DNA of 64,000 nt from positions 1 to 64,000 of the forward strand of contig NZ_CACVAD010000017.1 of the NCBI RefSeq assembly GCF_902726545.1, written 5' to 3'. Position numbers and translations under genes: made by a program. Source of the stretch: Yersinia artesiana. GTDB taxonomy: Bacteria > Pseudomonadota > Gammaproteobacteria > Enterobacterales > Enterobacteriaceae. This document shows positions 1-8,338 of the stretch, in pieces; position 1 is the stretch's first letter, and each line of letters begins with the position of its first letter. The notes beneath the pieces were generated by a model. That model searched no databases. It had not been told where the DNA came from and worked only from the letters and a program-made list of their open reading frames with translations.

Positions 1-456
1 CTTATGGAATAAGCAATCATTAATTTTGACAAAGCGACTTTTAGCGATCTAATGTGTCGATTTGTTGTGTTTTGCAGTGGTAAATGTCGAAGGTACAATG
101 TTTATCGATCAAAGTTATCGATATTATTGTTTTAAATTAGTCAATTGAGATAAACACTCTGAATTTTGACTGTTTGAATTAAATAACTATGAACTATGAC
201 GTTATATTTGTATTATCTGCGTCGAACAAAAAGGGCTCTATCGTTATTTAAATGTTTTCTTAAGATGCTGGCATTTTTCAATGCCTCCATTTTGACTTTA
301 TGGCTCTAAGCAGTTCACGGTTTATCTTCTCGTATTTAATCGATAAGAAACCGCATGAATTTATATTTTTCAAACGACTTCGATGCGGTATTTACCTTGA
401 TTTTATTAAGGTAATTCGGCTGGCAAAATTTTAATTGTGTATAAAGGAATCACGTA
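1..456. other. AT-rich leader region of the fimbrial operon
   Basis: No gene is visible here. The region is AT-rich and holds several small inverted repeats: GGCATT/AATGCC at 270-275 and 280-285 with a 4-base loop, ACCGCAT/ATGCGGT at 350-356 and 383-389, and TTACCTT/AAGGTAA at 392-398 and 408-414 just before the ribosome binding site. Three TTATCGAT motifs are listed separately. I did not find a pair of long inverted repeats like those flanking invertible fimbrial promoters, nor a recombinase gene, though one could lie before base 1. Confidence 0.6.
102..346. promoter_or_regulatory. three TTATCGAT motifs, possible operator set
   Basis: TTATCGAT occurs at 102-109 and 115-122 on the plus strand (13-base spacing, together forming the palindrome TATCGAT-N7-ATCGATA) and as AATCGATAA at 338-346 in the opposite orientation. 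The clustering upstream of a fimbrial operon suggests a regulator binding site, but the motif is short and AT-rich, so chance is possible. No regulator is identified. Confidence 0.25.
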
Positions 457-981
457 ATGAAACTGAATAAAACTATCTTGGCTGCTGGTCTGGTATTAGG
501 TTTTGCTTCTATGGCTAACGCGGCTGATCAAGGCCAAGGTACTGTGACTTTCAATGGTTCAATCATTGATGCACCTTGCTCAATCGCAGCAGGTTCAGAT
601 GCACAGACTGTTGAAATGGGCCAAATCTCTAACGTGGCACTGCAAAATGGCGGCAAATCATCTGCACATGATTTCAAAATCAAATTGGAAAACTGTGACA
701 CCACGACTCTGAAAACTGTAACCACCACTTTCGGCGGTGCAGAATCAGCAGCAGTCCCTGGCCTGCTGGGTATCACTGGCGTCGCTGAAGGTGCTGGTAT
801 TGCAATCGTTGATGGTACTGGTTCTGTTGTTACTTTGGGTACTGCGACTGAGCAGCAGACTCTGGTTACTGGCAACAACACCCTGGCATTCTCTGCTTAC
901 CTGCAGGGCAGCACTGCATCCGACGCTATCAAACCAGGTAGCTTCTCAAGCGTTGCTGACTTCACCCTGGCTTACCAATAA
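457..981 (+). CDS. major fimbrial subunit (type 1 / MR/P-type pilin)
   Basis: This is the probable shaft subunit of a chaperone-usher pilus. A signal peptide (residues 1-22, ending SMANA) precedes a pilin domain. It has the early cysteine in the DAPCSI motif and a second in LENCD, which normally form the pilin disulfide, and the penultimate-tyrosine ending (LAYQ) of subunits recognised by PapD-like chaperones. Start 457 has AAAGGA nine bases upstream. It is first in the operon and is followed by a strong terminator-like hairpin, as expected for the most abundant subunit. Codon use is biased toward favoured codons relative to the minor subunits. Its order relative to usher and chaperone matches mrpA of Proteus. 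Confidence 0.9.
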   Translation: MKLNKTILAAGLVLGFASMANAADQGQGTVTFNGSIIDAPCSIAAGSDAQTVEMGQISNVALQNGGKSSAHDFKIKLENCDTTTLKTVTTTFGGAESAAVPGLLGITGVAEGAGIAIVDGTGSVVTLGTATEQQTLVTGNNTLAFSAYLQGSTASDAIKPGSFSSVADFTLAYQ

Positions 982-998
982 GTCACCCTTTTCTAATT

Positions 999-1028
999 GG
1001 ACATGCGGAAAATCCGCATGTCTTTTTC
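999..1028 (+). terminator. rho-independent terminator/attenuator after major pilin
   Basis: GACATGCGGA at 1000-1009 and TCCGCATGTC at 1013-1022 form a perfect 10-bp stem with a 3-base loop, followed by TTTTTC. It lies 19 bases after the pilin stop and before the next co-directional subunit. It probably stops most transcripts and so makes major pilin more abundant than the assembly genes. A second small hairpin (CTCTT/AAGAG, 1028-1041) follows. Confidence 0.85.
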
Positions 1029-1066
1029 TCTTGAAAAAGAGACGGATTGGATGAGCTAGGTGATTT

Positions 1067-1612
1067 ATGTCCAGGTCATTTTTTTTGATAGTGCCTCCTT
1101 CCTTACTTATGGCGTCATTGCTGAGTATCCCGGTAATGGCCGATCCCATGAAGACCGATTGGGGTCGCGTGACTATGGAAGGAAGTATTACTGATACTGC
1201 TTGTGCGATAGATCCCGGTAGTTTGGAACAAACGATTGATATGGCGATTTTTCCTATCGGCCAGTTAGTTCAGAACGGTGTCGGGGATGAACACCCGTTT
1301 GCGATCCGCTTGCTCGATTGCACGCTAGTTCACCTCGATCCAGATAAGTCGAACCAGCAACATTTTGTTGTGACATTTGACGGTGCTGCGGACGGTAATA
1401 ATTTTGCGGTTAATGGTGAAGCCGAGGGAGTGGCAATGCAAATCATTGATGATAAAGGCTATGTTTCGAATCCCGGGGTGGCATCACCGGAGATCAATAT
1501 TATCCCTGCTGAGATGAAACTCAATTATGCCCTGCGGTTAGTGGGCAATGGCAAGACGCTGCGTGCTGGAAATTATCATTCTAGCGTTCGTTTCAAATTG
1601 GATTATTACTGA
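1067..1612 (+). CDS. minor fimbrial subunit (MrpB position)
   Basis: The 181-residue protein has a signal peptide (about residues 1-25, ending PVMA) and a pilin domain with cysteines in DTACAID and LLDCTLV and a terminal LDYY motif for donor-strand and chaperone recognition. It is related to the major subunit but divergent, and lies between it and the usher, the place of MrpB, a proposed pilus terminator or anchor. The ribosome binding site is weak (AGGTG about 6 bases upstream), which fits low expression. The exact role is inferred from position only. Confidence 0.8.
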   Translation: MSRSFFLIVPPSLLMASLLSIPVMADPMKTDWGRVTMEGSITDTACAIDPGSLEQTIDMAIFPIGQLVQNGVGDEHPFAIRLLDCTLVHLDPDKSNQQHFVVTFDGAADGNNFAVNGEAEGVAMQIIDDKGYVSNPGVASPEINIIPAEMKLNYALRLVGNGKTLRAGNYHSSVRFKLDYY

Positions 1613-1638
1613 TTTCAATGAGTAAGGTGACATATCTC

Positions 1639-4179
1639 ATGGTATCCGCTCGTTCCATCACCTCCGGTTTTGCCCGTCGTGATTTATTGCGAATTTTGAT
1701 TGTGATTGCATTAAGTGGCAATACTTACGGTGTGCTGGCCAACGATGACATTCAGTTTAATACCGATGTGCTGGATACCAAGGATCGCGCTAATTTTGAC
1801 CTGAGCCAGTTCTCCCAACGCGGCTACATCATGCCTGGGAATTATAACTTGTTGGTTAGCATGAACAAACAGGAGCTTAGCGAACAGCCGATTGTGTTCT
1901 ACGCCTCAGAAAAAGATGCAAAAAAAAGTGAGGCGTGTTTAACACCTCAGCTAATTGAGCTGTTGGCATTGAAAGAAGATAGCGTCAAAAAACTAATCTG
2001 GTCGCGTAATGGGGAGTGTCTGGATATTAGCAGCTTACCCGGCCTGACCGTGGAAGGTGATTTGGCAAAGTCATCTCTGTACCTGAGTGTGCCGCAAGCC
2101 TGGCTGGAATACAGCGAACCGGATTGGGATCCGCCTTCTCGCTGGGAGGAGGGTATTCCCGGTGTGCTGTTTGATTACAACTTGTTAGGGCAATTGAACC
2201 GCCAGGAAACGAACAATACCAATAACAATACGTTAAGCGGTAACGGAACCACCGGCGCTAACCTGGGTGCCTGGCGATTCCGCGCTGACTGGCAGATGAG
2301 TGTCGACCAATCATCGGGTTCATCGACGGAGCGCCAATGGGATTGGAGCCGCTATTACGCTTATCGTGCTATCCCGAGTTTGGGAGCCAAGTTGACGCTG
2401 GGTGAAGATTTTCTCAACTCGTCCATCTTTGACAGCTTCCGTTTTAACGGCGCGAGTTTGGCGACGGATGACAATATGTTACCGCCAAATTTACGTGGCT
2501 ATGCACCAGAAATTACCGGCGTTGCCCGTACTAACGCGCGGGTCATAGTGAGTCAGCAAGGGCGTGTGTTGAGTGAAACGTTGGTTGCTGCCGGCCCTTT
2601 CCGTATTCAGAACTTGAACAGTTTTGTCTCTGGTACGTTGGATGTGCGGGTAGAGGAACTTGACGGACAAGTTCAACAATTTCAAGTGAATACCGCCAGT
2701 ATTCCTTACCTGACTCGCCCCGGAATGGTGCGTTACCGTATCGCTGCCGGCAAGCCTTCGGATATCGGGCATCGGGCGGAAGGGCCAGTGTTTGGCACCG
2801 GGGAATTCTCCTGGGGGATCAACAGCGGCTGGTCACTGTTTGGTGGCGCGATGAGTGGTGAAAACGAATATCAAGCGGCATCTTTGGGGATTGGCCGTGA
2901 CTTGATGGAATTGGGTGCGGTGTCGGTTGATATGACCCAATCATGGGCCACTTTACCCGAACAAGGCACTTTGAGTGGTGGCTCTTATCGAGTCAACTAT
3001 TCGAAAAACTTTCAGGAAACAGGTAGTCAGGTGACGTTTGCGGGCTATCGCTTCTCTGAACGTAATTTTATGAGCATGAGTGAATATCTCGACGCGCGTT
3101 ATCGCAACAATGACGTGGGTGGCAATAAAGAGATGTACACCATCAGCTTTAACCAGCAATTTCAGGATCTGGGGCTGAGCGCGTATCTGAACTATAGCCA
3201 TCAGACTTATTGGGATCGCTCGGCGAATGACCGCTATAACCTGTCACTCTCGCGTTATTTTGATATTGGTAAAGTGAAAAATGTCAGTTTGACCTTCTCG
3301 GCTTACCGTAACCGCTATAACGAAAGCAATGACGATGGCGTGTATTTGTCCATGTCGATGCCATTTGGTAACAGCGCAACCATCAGTTATAGCGCGACGG
3401 TGAGTGGCAGTGAACATAGTCAGCGAGTGGGTTATACCGATCGTCTGGATGCTCACAACAACTACCAGATCAATACCGGGGTAGCACGTAGCGGCGTGTT
3501 AGTCAGTGGTAACTATAACCACATAGGGAATAGTGCGGATATCAACGCCAATGCCAGTTATCAGGAAGGGCAATACTCTTCTGTTGGTTTAGGTATTCAG
3601 GGCGGCGCAACTATCACGGCTGAAGGCGGTGCTCTACATCGGGTAAATACCCTTGGTGGCACCCGATTGTTACTGGATACCCAAGGTGTATCTGGCGTTC
3701 CGGTTCAGGGGTATGGCTCATCGATACGCACCAACCAGTTTGGTAAAGCGGTGGTCGGTGATGTGAATAGCTACTACCGCAATCGGGCCAGTATAGATAT
3801 CGATAACCTGGCTGATGATGTTGAAGCCAGAGGAACCGTTGCACAGGTCACACTGACCGAAGGTGCAATTGGTTATCGCCGTTTTAATGTGATTTCCGGC
3901 GAAAAAGCGATGGCGATGATACGTATGGCAGATGGCACATCACCGCCATTTGGGGCCACCGTGTTAAATGAAAATCAGCAAGAGACCGGCATTGTTAACG
4001 ACGATGGCTCCACTTATCTCAGTGGGATCAAAGCCGGTGAAACCATGTCAGTAAACTGGAATGGTCAGGCGCAATGCAGCATCACCTTACCGAAGGCGCT
4101 TTCTCCAGCAATATTGGCGAATCTACTGTTACCTTGCCAGCCAACAGCGGCGAGGGATAACGCTGCGGTATCACAGTAG
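1639..4179 (+). CDS. fimbrial outer-membrane usher (FimD/PapC family)
   Basis: At 846 residues it has usual usher length. A signal sequence (about residues 1-34) precedes the N-terminal chaperone-binding domain beginning FNTDVLD, then a 24-strand beta-barrel with its plug, and a C-terminal domain with two cysteines (AQCSI, LPCQ). The usher receives chaperone-subunit complexes in the periplasm and threads the pilus through the outer membrane. An in-frame ATG at 1618 lacks a ribosome binding site, whereas ATG 1639 has TAAGGTG at 1623-1629, so 1639 is preferred. It starts shortly after the minor subunit and is followed by its chaperone. Confidence 0.92.
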   Translation: MVSARSITSGFARRDLLRILIVIALSGNTYGVLANDDIQFNTDVLDTKDRANFDLSQFSQRGYIMPGNYNLLVSMNKQELSEQPIVFYASEKDAKKSEACLTPQLIELLALKEDSVKKLIWSRNGECLDISSLPGLTVEGDLAKSSLYLSVPQAWLEYSEPDWDPPSRWEEGIPGVLFDYNLLGQLNRQETNNTNNNTLSGNGTTGANLGAWRFRADWQMSVDQSSGSSTERQWDWSRYYAYRAIPSLGAKLTLGEDFLNSSIFDSFRFNGASLATDDNMLPPNLRGYAPEITGVARTNARVIVSQQGRVLSETLVAAGPFRIQNLNSFVSGTLDVRVEELDGQVQQFQVNTASIPYLTRPGMVRYRIAAGKPSDIGHRAEGPVFGTGEFSWGINSGWSLFGGAMSGENEYQAASLGIGRDLMELGAVSVDMTQSWATLPEQGTLSGGSYRVNYSKNFQETGSQVTFAGYRFSERNFMSMSEYLDARYRNNDVGGNKEMYTISFNQQFQDLGLSAYLNYSHQTYWDRSANDRYNLSLSRYFDIGKVKNVSLTFSAYRNRYNESNDDGVYLSMSMPFGNSATISYSATVSGSEHSQRVGYTDRLDAHNNYQINTGVARSGVLVSGNYNHIGNSADINANASYQEGQYSSVGLGIQGGATITAEGGALHRVNTLGGTRLLLDTQGVSGVPVQGYGSSIRTNQFGKAVVGDVNSYYRNRASIDIDNLADDVEARGTVAQVTLTEGAIGYRRFNVISGEKAMAMIRMADGTSPPFGATVLNENQQETGIVNDDGSTYLSGIKAGETMSVNWNGQAQCSITLPKALSPAILANLLLPCQPTAARDNAAVSQ

Positions 4180-4260
4180 AAAGGTTGAGTAATGAACCTG
4201 CGGGTCAGTGCCCGTTCAGATCAGCGAAAACGTTGGGTGCCACCAGGTTCTGACAATATT

Positions 4261-4302
4261 AATTCGAGAGAAAAAGTAATGAATTCGAAGGAAAAAGTAA
4301 TG
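4261..4302 (+). repeat. 21-bp tandem duplication of a ribosome binding site plus start codon
   Basis: Bases 4261-4281 and 4282-4302 are near-identical (19 of 21) head-to-tail copies, each ending AAAAAGTAATG. Each copy carries a purine-rich Shine-Dalgarno stretch and an ATG in the same frame. The second copy has the better AAGGA (4288-4292). The chaperone therefore has two alternative starts, 4279 and 4300, differing by seven codons. Confidence 0.85.
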
Positions 4303-5046
4303 AAATTGAATAACAAATTGCGTATCACCACCATTTTGGTGACGGCACTGATGACTCAGCAAGCAACAGCAGCGATTGCCCTGGACAGAACCCGGGCCAT
4401 TCTTAATGGTGGCGATAAGTCGATCAGCTTAAACATCAGCAACCAGAATAAGGAATTACCTTATCTGGCGCAGGGGTGGATTGAAGATGAGCAGGGTAAC
4501 AAAATCAATTCACCGTTGACGGTTGTTCCACCGGTTCAGCGGGTAGAACCGGGCGCGATGAGCCAGTTAAAAATACAAAGTTTGCCTGCGGTAAATCAGT
4601 TGGCACAAGACCGGGAAACCTTGTTCTATTTTAACCTGCGCGAAATCCCACCACGGTCGGACAAGCCCAATACTTTGCAGATTGCCTTGCAAACGCGTAT
4701 CAAACTTTTCTACCGCCCTGCGGGCATAGTGCCACAAAAGGCCGATATGTCGACTCCCTGGCAGGAGAAGTTACAGCTGACTCGTCAGGGCGATCGCTAT
4801 CAGGTGAATAACCCGACGCCGTATTACATCACGCTGGTCGATGCCAGTGAGAGTAAAACCGGCAAAACGGCCGCAGGTTTCAAGCCGCTGATGATTGCAC
4901 CCAAAGCGCAGGGCATGTTGGAAGTGAGTGCTGCGGCATTAGGCAGCAAGCCAGTGCTGACCTATGTTAACGATTTCGGCGGTCGCCCAAAATTGATCTT
5001 TGGCTGTACGGGTAGCGCGTGTTCTGTGGTGGAAAGTATCAAGTAA
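4300..5046 (+). CDS. periplasmic fimbrial chaperone (PapD/FimC family)
   Basis: The protein has a signal peptide ending QQATAA followed by the two immunoglobulin-like domains of PapD chaperones. Visible hallmarks are the strand with TRAIL and SLNISNQN, the YLAQGWIED segment, and the LFYFNLREIPP motif just before the interdomain region. It caps pilin subunits by donor-strand complementation and delivers them to the usher. The C-terminal end has a cysteine pair (FGCTGSACS), seen in a subset of chaperones. Start 4300 is chosen for AAGGA at 4288-4292; 4279 or 4192 are possible in frame but would lengthen the leader before the hydrophobic core. Confidence 0.9.
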   Translation: MKLNNKLRITTILVTALMTQQATAAIALDRTRAILNGGDKSISLNISNQNKELPYLAQGWIEDEQGNKINSPLTVVPPVQRVEPGAMSQLKIQSLPAVNQLAQDRETLFYFNLREIPPRSDKPNTLQIALQTRIKLFYRPAGIVPQKADMSTPWQEKLQLTRQGDRYQVNNPTPYYITLVDASESKTGKTAAGFKPLMIAPKAQGMLEVSAAALGSKPVLTYVNDFGGRPKLIFGCTGSACSVVESIK

Positions 5047-5120
5047 CAGTGCATTCCGCTACGACGTATAAGAATAAGACTGAGCGGATGTCCGGCTAAA
5101 TGATAAAGAAGGAAGGTGGG

Positions 5121-5645
5121 ATGGCTGTTAATTGTAGGGGAATAGTGACCCGGCTGGCCATGATTGGGATGACAACCATCGTAGGGACGGCAACATTATT
5201 AAGTAGCCCGGCATGGGCATTAAATAAGACCGCGACGGTCAATGTCTCGGTCACTATTTTTGCCGCACCGCCTTGTGTGATTAACGGTAATAACACTATC
5301 AATGTCAATTTTGGCGATACCGTCCTGACATCAGATATCAATGGCACCAACTACATGCAGCCGGTTAATTATACGTTGGACTGTACTTCGGCCGCCTCTA
5401 ATGCATTGAAATTAAGCATTATAGGTAATGGGGCCGATTTTGATACCAGTGTCCTGAAAACGAGCAATTCGGCTCTGGGGATCAAGTTGATACGTAATGG
5501 GCTGGAATTTCCACTGAATACTGCATCCAACTTTACCTATCCGAATGTTCCTGTATTACAGGCGGTACCGGTCAAGCAAACAAATGCAACGTTGAGCACT
5601 GGCTATTTTGCCGGCACAGCGACCCTGCTTGTGGAGTATCAGTAA
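5121..5645 (+). CDS. minor fimbrial subunit (MrpE/PapF-like)
   Basis: From ATG 5121 (preceded by GGAAGGTGGG) the protein has 174 residues with a signal peptide ending SSPAWA. The pilin domain carries cysteines in PPCVING and TLDCTS and ends LLVEYQ. It is clearly homologous to the next gene: both share APP/PPPCVING, an INVNFG/IDVPFG segment, NYMQPVNY/NYTQTVPY and a near-identical VPVK...ATL ending. Such tandem PapF/MrpF-like adaptors lie near the pilus tip. ATG 5100 is in frame but has no good ribosome binding site. The stop abuts the next start (TAAATG). Confidence 0.8.
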   Translation: MAVNCRGIVTRLAMIGMTTIVGTATLLSSPAWALNKTATVNVSVTIFAAPPCVINGNNTINVNFGDTVLTSDINGTNYMQPVNYTLDCTSAASNALKLSIIGNGADFDTSVLKTSNSALGIKLIRNGLEFPLNTASNFTYPNVPVLQAVPVKQTNATLSTGYFAGTATLLVEYQ

Positions 5646-6140
5646 ATGAACATTAATTCACTGATTTCGCGCTGCTCTGTTGCGGTGGTGCTGGCTCTCG
5701 GTAGTACGTTTGCCGATGCAGACAACATGCTGTTCTCAGGGACATTAATTAATCCGCCGCCTTGCGTGATTAATGGCGGCAGCATAATAGATGTGCCTTT
5801 CGGGGAAAATTTGGGTGTTAACAAGATTGATGGCGTCAATTATACCCAGACTGTGCCTTACAGCATGACGTGCGAAACAGTCAGTAGCAGCCTGGAGTTA
5901 GGTATAACGATTGTCAGTGCTTCCGTGGCGACATTTGATCCCGCAGCGATACAAACCGATGTTCAGGATCTGGGCGTTCGTATACTGAAAAATGGTATTC
6001 CTTTTGCACTTAATACCCGAGTGGCTTATGACAAAAATAACCCACCGGTACTTAAAGCCGTGCCTGTTAAGGCCGCGGGCGCAACATTAAGTGAGGGACG
6101 CTTTGAGGCTACCGCTACATTATTAGTGGATTATCAATAG
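5646..6140 (+). CDS. minor fimbrial subunit (MrpF/PapF-like)
   Basis: The 164-residue protein has a signal peptide ending TFADA and a pilin domain with cysteines in PPCVING and SMTCET and a terminal LLVDYQ. It is a paralogue of the preceding subunit, probably from local duplication. It is likely a tip adaptor. The start codon directly follows the previous stop, so the two are probably translationally coupled. Confidence 0.8.
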   Translation: MNINSLISRCSVAVVLALGSTFADADNMLFSGTLINPPPCVINGGSIIDVPFGENLGVNKIDGVNYTQTVPYSMTCETVSSSLELGITIVSASVATFDPAAIQTDVQDLGVRILKNGIPFALNTRVAYDKNNPPVLKAVPVKAAGATLSEGRFEATATLLVDYQ

Positions 6141-6146
6141 GATCAA

Positions 6147-6695
6147 ATGATGACTAATTTAAATCTGCTGATGTGCTGTAGGAAAACTATTGTAAGTATA
6201 CTTATTCTGAATATTTTTTGGACTATACCTGCATTGGCTGCTGACAATATGCGTTTTCATGGTGCATTAGTTGCTGAGCCTTGTACGATTCGTCCTGGTG
6301 ATGATGCTATTAGTTTAAATTTTGGTACTGTCGTTGATAAATACTTGTATTCGAATCAGCGAACATTAGGAAAACAGTTTCAAATACATTTAGTCGATTG
6401 TGATATCAGCTTAGGCACAACGGCCAATATTATTTTTACGGGTAATGACAGTGTTAATTTACCCGGATTGTTGGCAGTTGACAGTAGTGATATGGGAATC
6501 GCCATTGGTCTTGAAACCTTGGCAGGAAAACCGTTGTATCTAAATCAATCGAGTGACGATATCGCACTGGATACGGGTAATAATATTATTACCTTAAAAG
6601 CTTATGTCCGGGGCGAACCGGATGCGATAACTCAACGCACCATTAAACGCGGTGAGTTCAGTGCAGTCGCAACATTTAACCTGCAATATTATTAA
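6147..6695 (+). CDS. minor fimbrial subunit (MrpG position)
   Basis: The 182-residue protein has a signal peptide (to about ALAA, residue 32) and a pilin domain with cysteines in AEPCTIR and LVDCDIS and the terminal LQYY. It resembles the major-type subunits more than the two preceding adaptors. The gene is more AT-rich than the usher and chaperone. Start 6147 (ATGATG; 6150 is also possible) lies six bases after the previous stop. In the MR/P system the matching subunit MrpG is a minor pilin; its role here is inferred from order. Confidence 0.78.
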   Translation: MMTNLNLLMCCRKTIVSILILNIFWTIPALAADNMRFHGALVAEPCTIRPGDDAISLNFGTVVDKYLYSNQRTLGKQFQIHLVDCDISLGTTANIIFTGNDSVNLPGLLAVDSSDMGIAIGLETLAGKPLYLNQSSDDIALDTGNNIITLKAYVRGEPDAITQRTIKRGEFSAVATFNLQYY

Positions 6696-6786
6696 TGAGA
6701 GTAACTCACTAATTTATTTAAATATGCATACGTCAACACTGAAATTTATTATCAGTCGCTTAAATGTGAATATGCAGATAGAGACA

Positions 6787-7617
6787 ATGGAACCTAAACG
6801 AATGACACAGCCTAATACGCAATTAAGTTATAAATATTGCTGGCTAATCGCTTGCATGCTGTTCTTATTTCCGTTTTATAGTCAGGCCAGTGCCTGGGTT
6901 TCGACTCAAACGCGGGTTAATGGACAATATACCGGTACTTTTTCTTGGCCAAGTGAGGAAAGTGGCGGTGTTCAACTTTGTAATTCTGCCTCCTGCTCTG
7001 TAGCAATATGCCATTATTCAAGTGATCAGGATGAACTTTGTGCTAACCCCTCCTATACCTCTACCCGAGTTACTGTTTCTCGTGGCGCGACGGCACAGGA
7101 TATGAGAACTGCATTTATTGCAAAAAATGGTATTTCAGGCGGCTGGGCGACCACGACAAATATATTGCGAGCGGCAAGTACTTGTTTTGGTGTGATGTAT
7201 TGGCAAGGAACTAATGACATCAACTTTTCGGGTAATTCTATTCCTGGTTCCTACTGTGGCGCGGTTCCGCCGACCCCAGAAACCTGTGATATCACCGGCG
7301 ATGTCTATATAAATTATGGTTCAATGAATCAGCAACTTGTTGATGGTGCAGTAAAAACAGAGCCTCTAATGATTAATTGTACAGCTAATACATCATTGAA
7401 ATTGACACTCGTAGGTAACAAAAGCATCAGTCTTGGACAGAATGGTAATCTAACATCGACACTGAAAGTTGCGGGTCAGGATTTGTATAATGGAGTTGTA
7501 GTAACTGCTGGTGTGGGAAATACATCTTTCCCCATTGAATCAACACTTCATGCACCATCATTACCTGATGCGGGCACGTTTAGCGGTAGTGGAGTGGTTA
7601 TTATGTCTTATATGTAA
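6787..7617 (+). CDS. two-domain fimbrial tip adhesin (MrpH position)
   Basis: From ATG 6787 the protein has 276 residues: signal peptide ending YSQASA (about residue 36), a cysteine-rich N-terminal receptor-binding domain (about 37-165, six cysteines), a PPTPE linker, and a C-terminal pilin domain starting ETCDITG and ending VIMSYM. This layout is that of tip adhesins. In Proteus MrpH the receptor domain binds zinc through three histidines; here I find a single histidine (H76) in that domain, so the ligand or mechanism may differ. The start is uncertain: 6802 is in frame, and longer forms from 6652 would overlap the previous gene and bury the signal peptide. Confidence 0.75.
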   Translation: MEPKRMTQPNTQLSYKYCWLIACMLFLFPFYSQASAWVSTQTRVNGQYTGTFSWPSEESGGVQLCNSASCSVAICHYSSDQDELCANPSYTSTRVTVSRGATAQDMRTAFIAKNGISGGWATTTNILRAASTCFGVMYWQGTNDINFSGNSIPGSYCGAVPPTPETCDITGDVYINYGSMNQQLVDGAVKTEPLMINCTANTSLKLTLVGNKSISLGQNGNLTSTLKVAGQDLYNGVVVTAGVGNTSFPIESTLHAPSLPDAGTFSGSGVVIMSYM

Positions 7618-7939
7618 TGTAGATTAATATACATTCATTGTCGGAGTGTATGGATTATTATGAATATAAAACTAGTTTTAAATTAGCTTTTTTATATTCT
7701 TAATTTGGAGAGGTGACTGCTATTTTTATATGGCAGTAGGCTCCCGTGGTATTTATTTGTATTGGTTATTAAAAATAAATAAATACTATTTTTAGGTTGT
7801 AATGTGTTGTGTTGGTATAGTATAAATCTGTTGCGTTAGATTACTTGGATATTAGGCCTTAACCTAAAAGTGAAACGCATACTTCAATGGGCTATTAAAT
7901 AAATAGACTGTTATTTTTATTTCTTTTAAGGATTTTATC
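7618..7939. other. AT-rich intergenic region with candidate fimbrial-operon terminator
   Basis: No gene is visible. GTATTTATTT at 7749-7758 and AAATAAATAC at 7777-7786 form a 10-bp AT-only stem followed by TATTTTT (7787-7793), a weak candidate terminator for the fimbrial operon. ACTGC/GCAGT (7716-7720, 7733-7737) is a further small hairpin. The remainder probably contains the promoter of the peptide operon; TATAGTATAAAT near 7816 is the best minus-10-like stretch but I cannot fix a matching minus-35 box. Confidence 0.45.
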
Positions 7940-8128
7940 ATGAAAAAAATGAATATGGCTGATGCCAATTCTATCGTTGGTGGTACTGGTCAAACTTGTA
8001 AAGATACTTATGAATGGTTGACTGGCAGCACAACTTTGACTTGTCAGGTTATTACTACTTGTACTGATAAACACGGTAAAGTATTAAGCCAAACTTCTGC
8101 GCCTAGCAGCATTGCTAACTGTCGTTAA
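7940..8128 (+). CDS. double-glycine leader precursor peptide with four core cysteines
   Basis: The 62-residue product has a leader of about 15 residues ending IVGG, the cleavage signature of peptides processed by C39-peptidase transporters, then a 47-residue core with cysteines at 20, 35, 41 and 61 of the precursor, enough for two disulfides. A strong AAGGA (7928-7932) lies 7 bases before ATG. A terminator-like hairpin follows, then a co-directional operon containing a C39 exporter and a Dsb-like protein. It resembles small Yersinia/Serratia peptides annotated as DUF4762; this family link is from memory and unverified. Activity (bacteriocin, signal or other) is unknown. No immunity gene is evident beside it. 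Confidence 0.75.
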   Translation: MKKMNMADANSIVGGTGQTCKDTYEWLTGSTTLTCQVITTCTDKHGKVLSQTSAPSSIANCR

Positions 8129-8168
8129 TTAAGTATTCGTTAAATTTTATCGATATTTAATCGTATCC

Positions 8169-8216
8169 CAGGTAAGTGCGGGAGGGATTTCTGTACTTGC
8201 CTGATTTGTTTTTTTT
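8169..8216 (+). terminator. terminator/attenuator after precursor peptide gene
   Basis: CAGGTAAGT (8169-8177) pairs with ACTTGCCTG (8195-8203) with one G-U pair, and the stem can extend inward by about two pairs. ATTTG and eight consecutive T residues follow. It is 41 bases after the precursor stop and upstream of the co-directional processing genes, so partial read-through would keep peptide in excess of its machinery. Confidence 0.75.
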
Positions 8217-8338
8217 AACGAGTCACTGATGCTTAAATTCAAGAATTTTCGCATTAATTAAATATTAGAAAAATTATTCCGCGGATATAAATATTATTTA
8301 TGTCTTACCTAAACCCCTGATTGTGAATAAAACTCATT

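Noticed and set aside
1-456. Invertible (phase-variable) promoter for the fimbrial operon
   Set aside because: Only inverted repeats of 6-7 bases are present and no recombinase gene is in the window; one could lie upstream of base 1.
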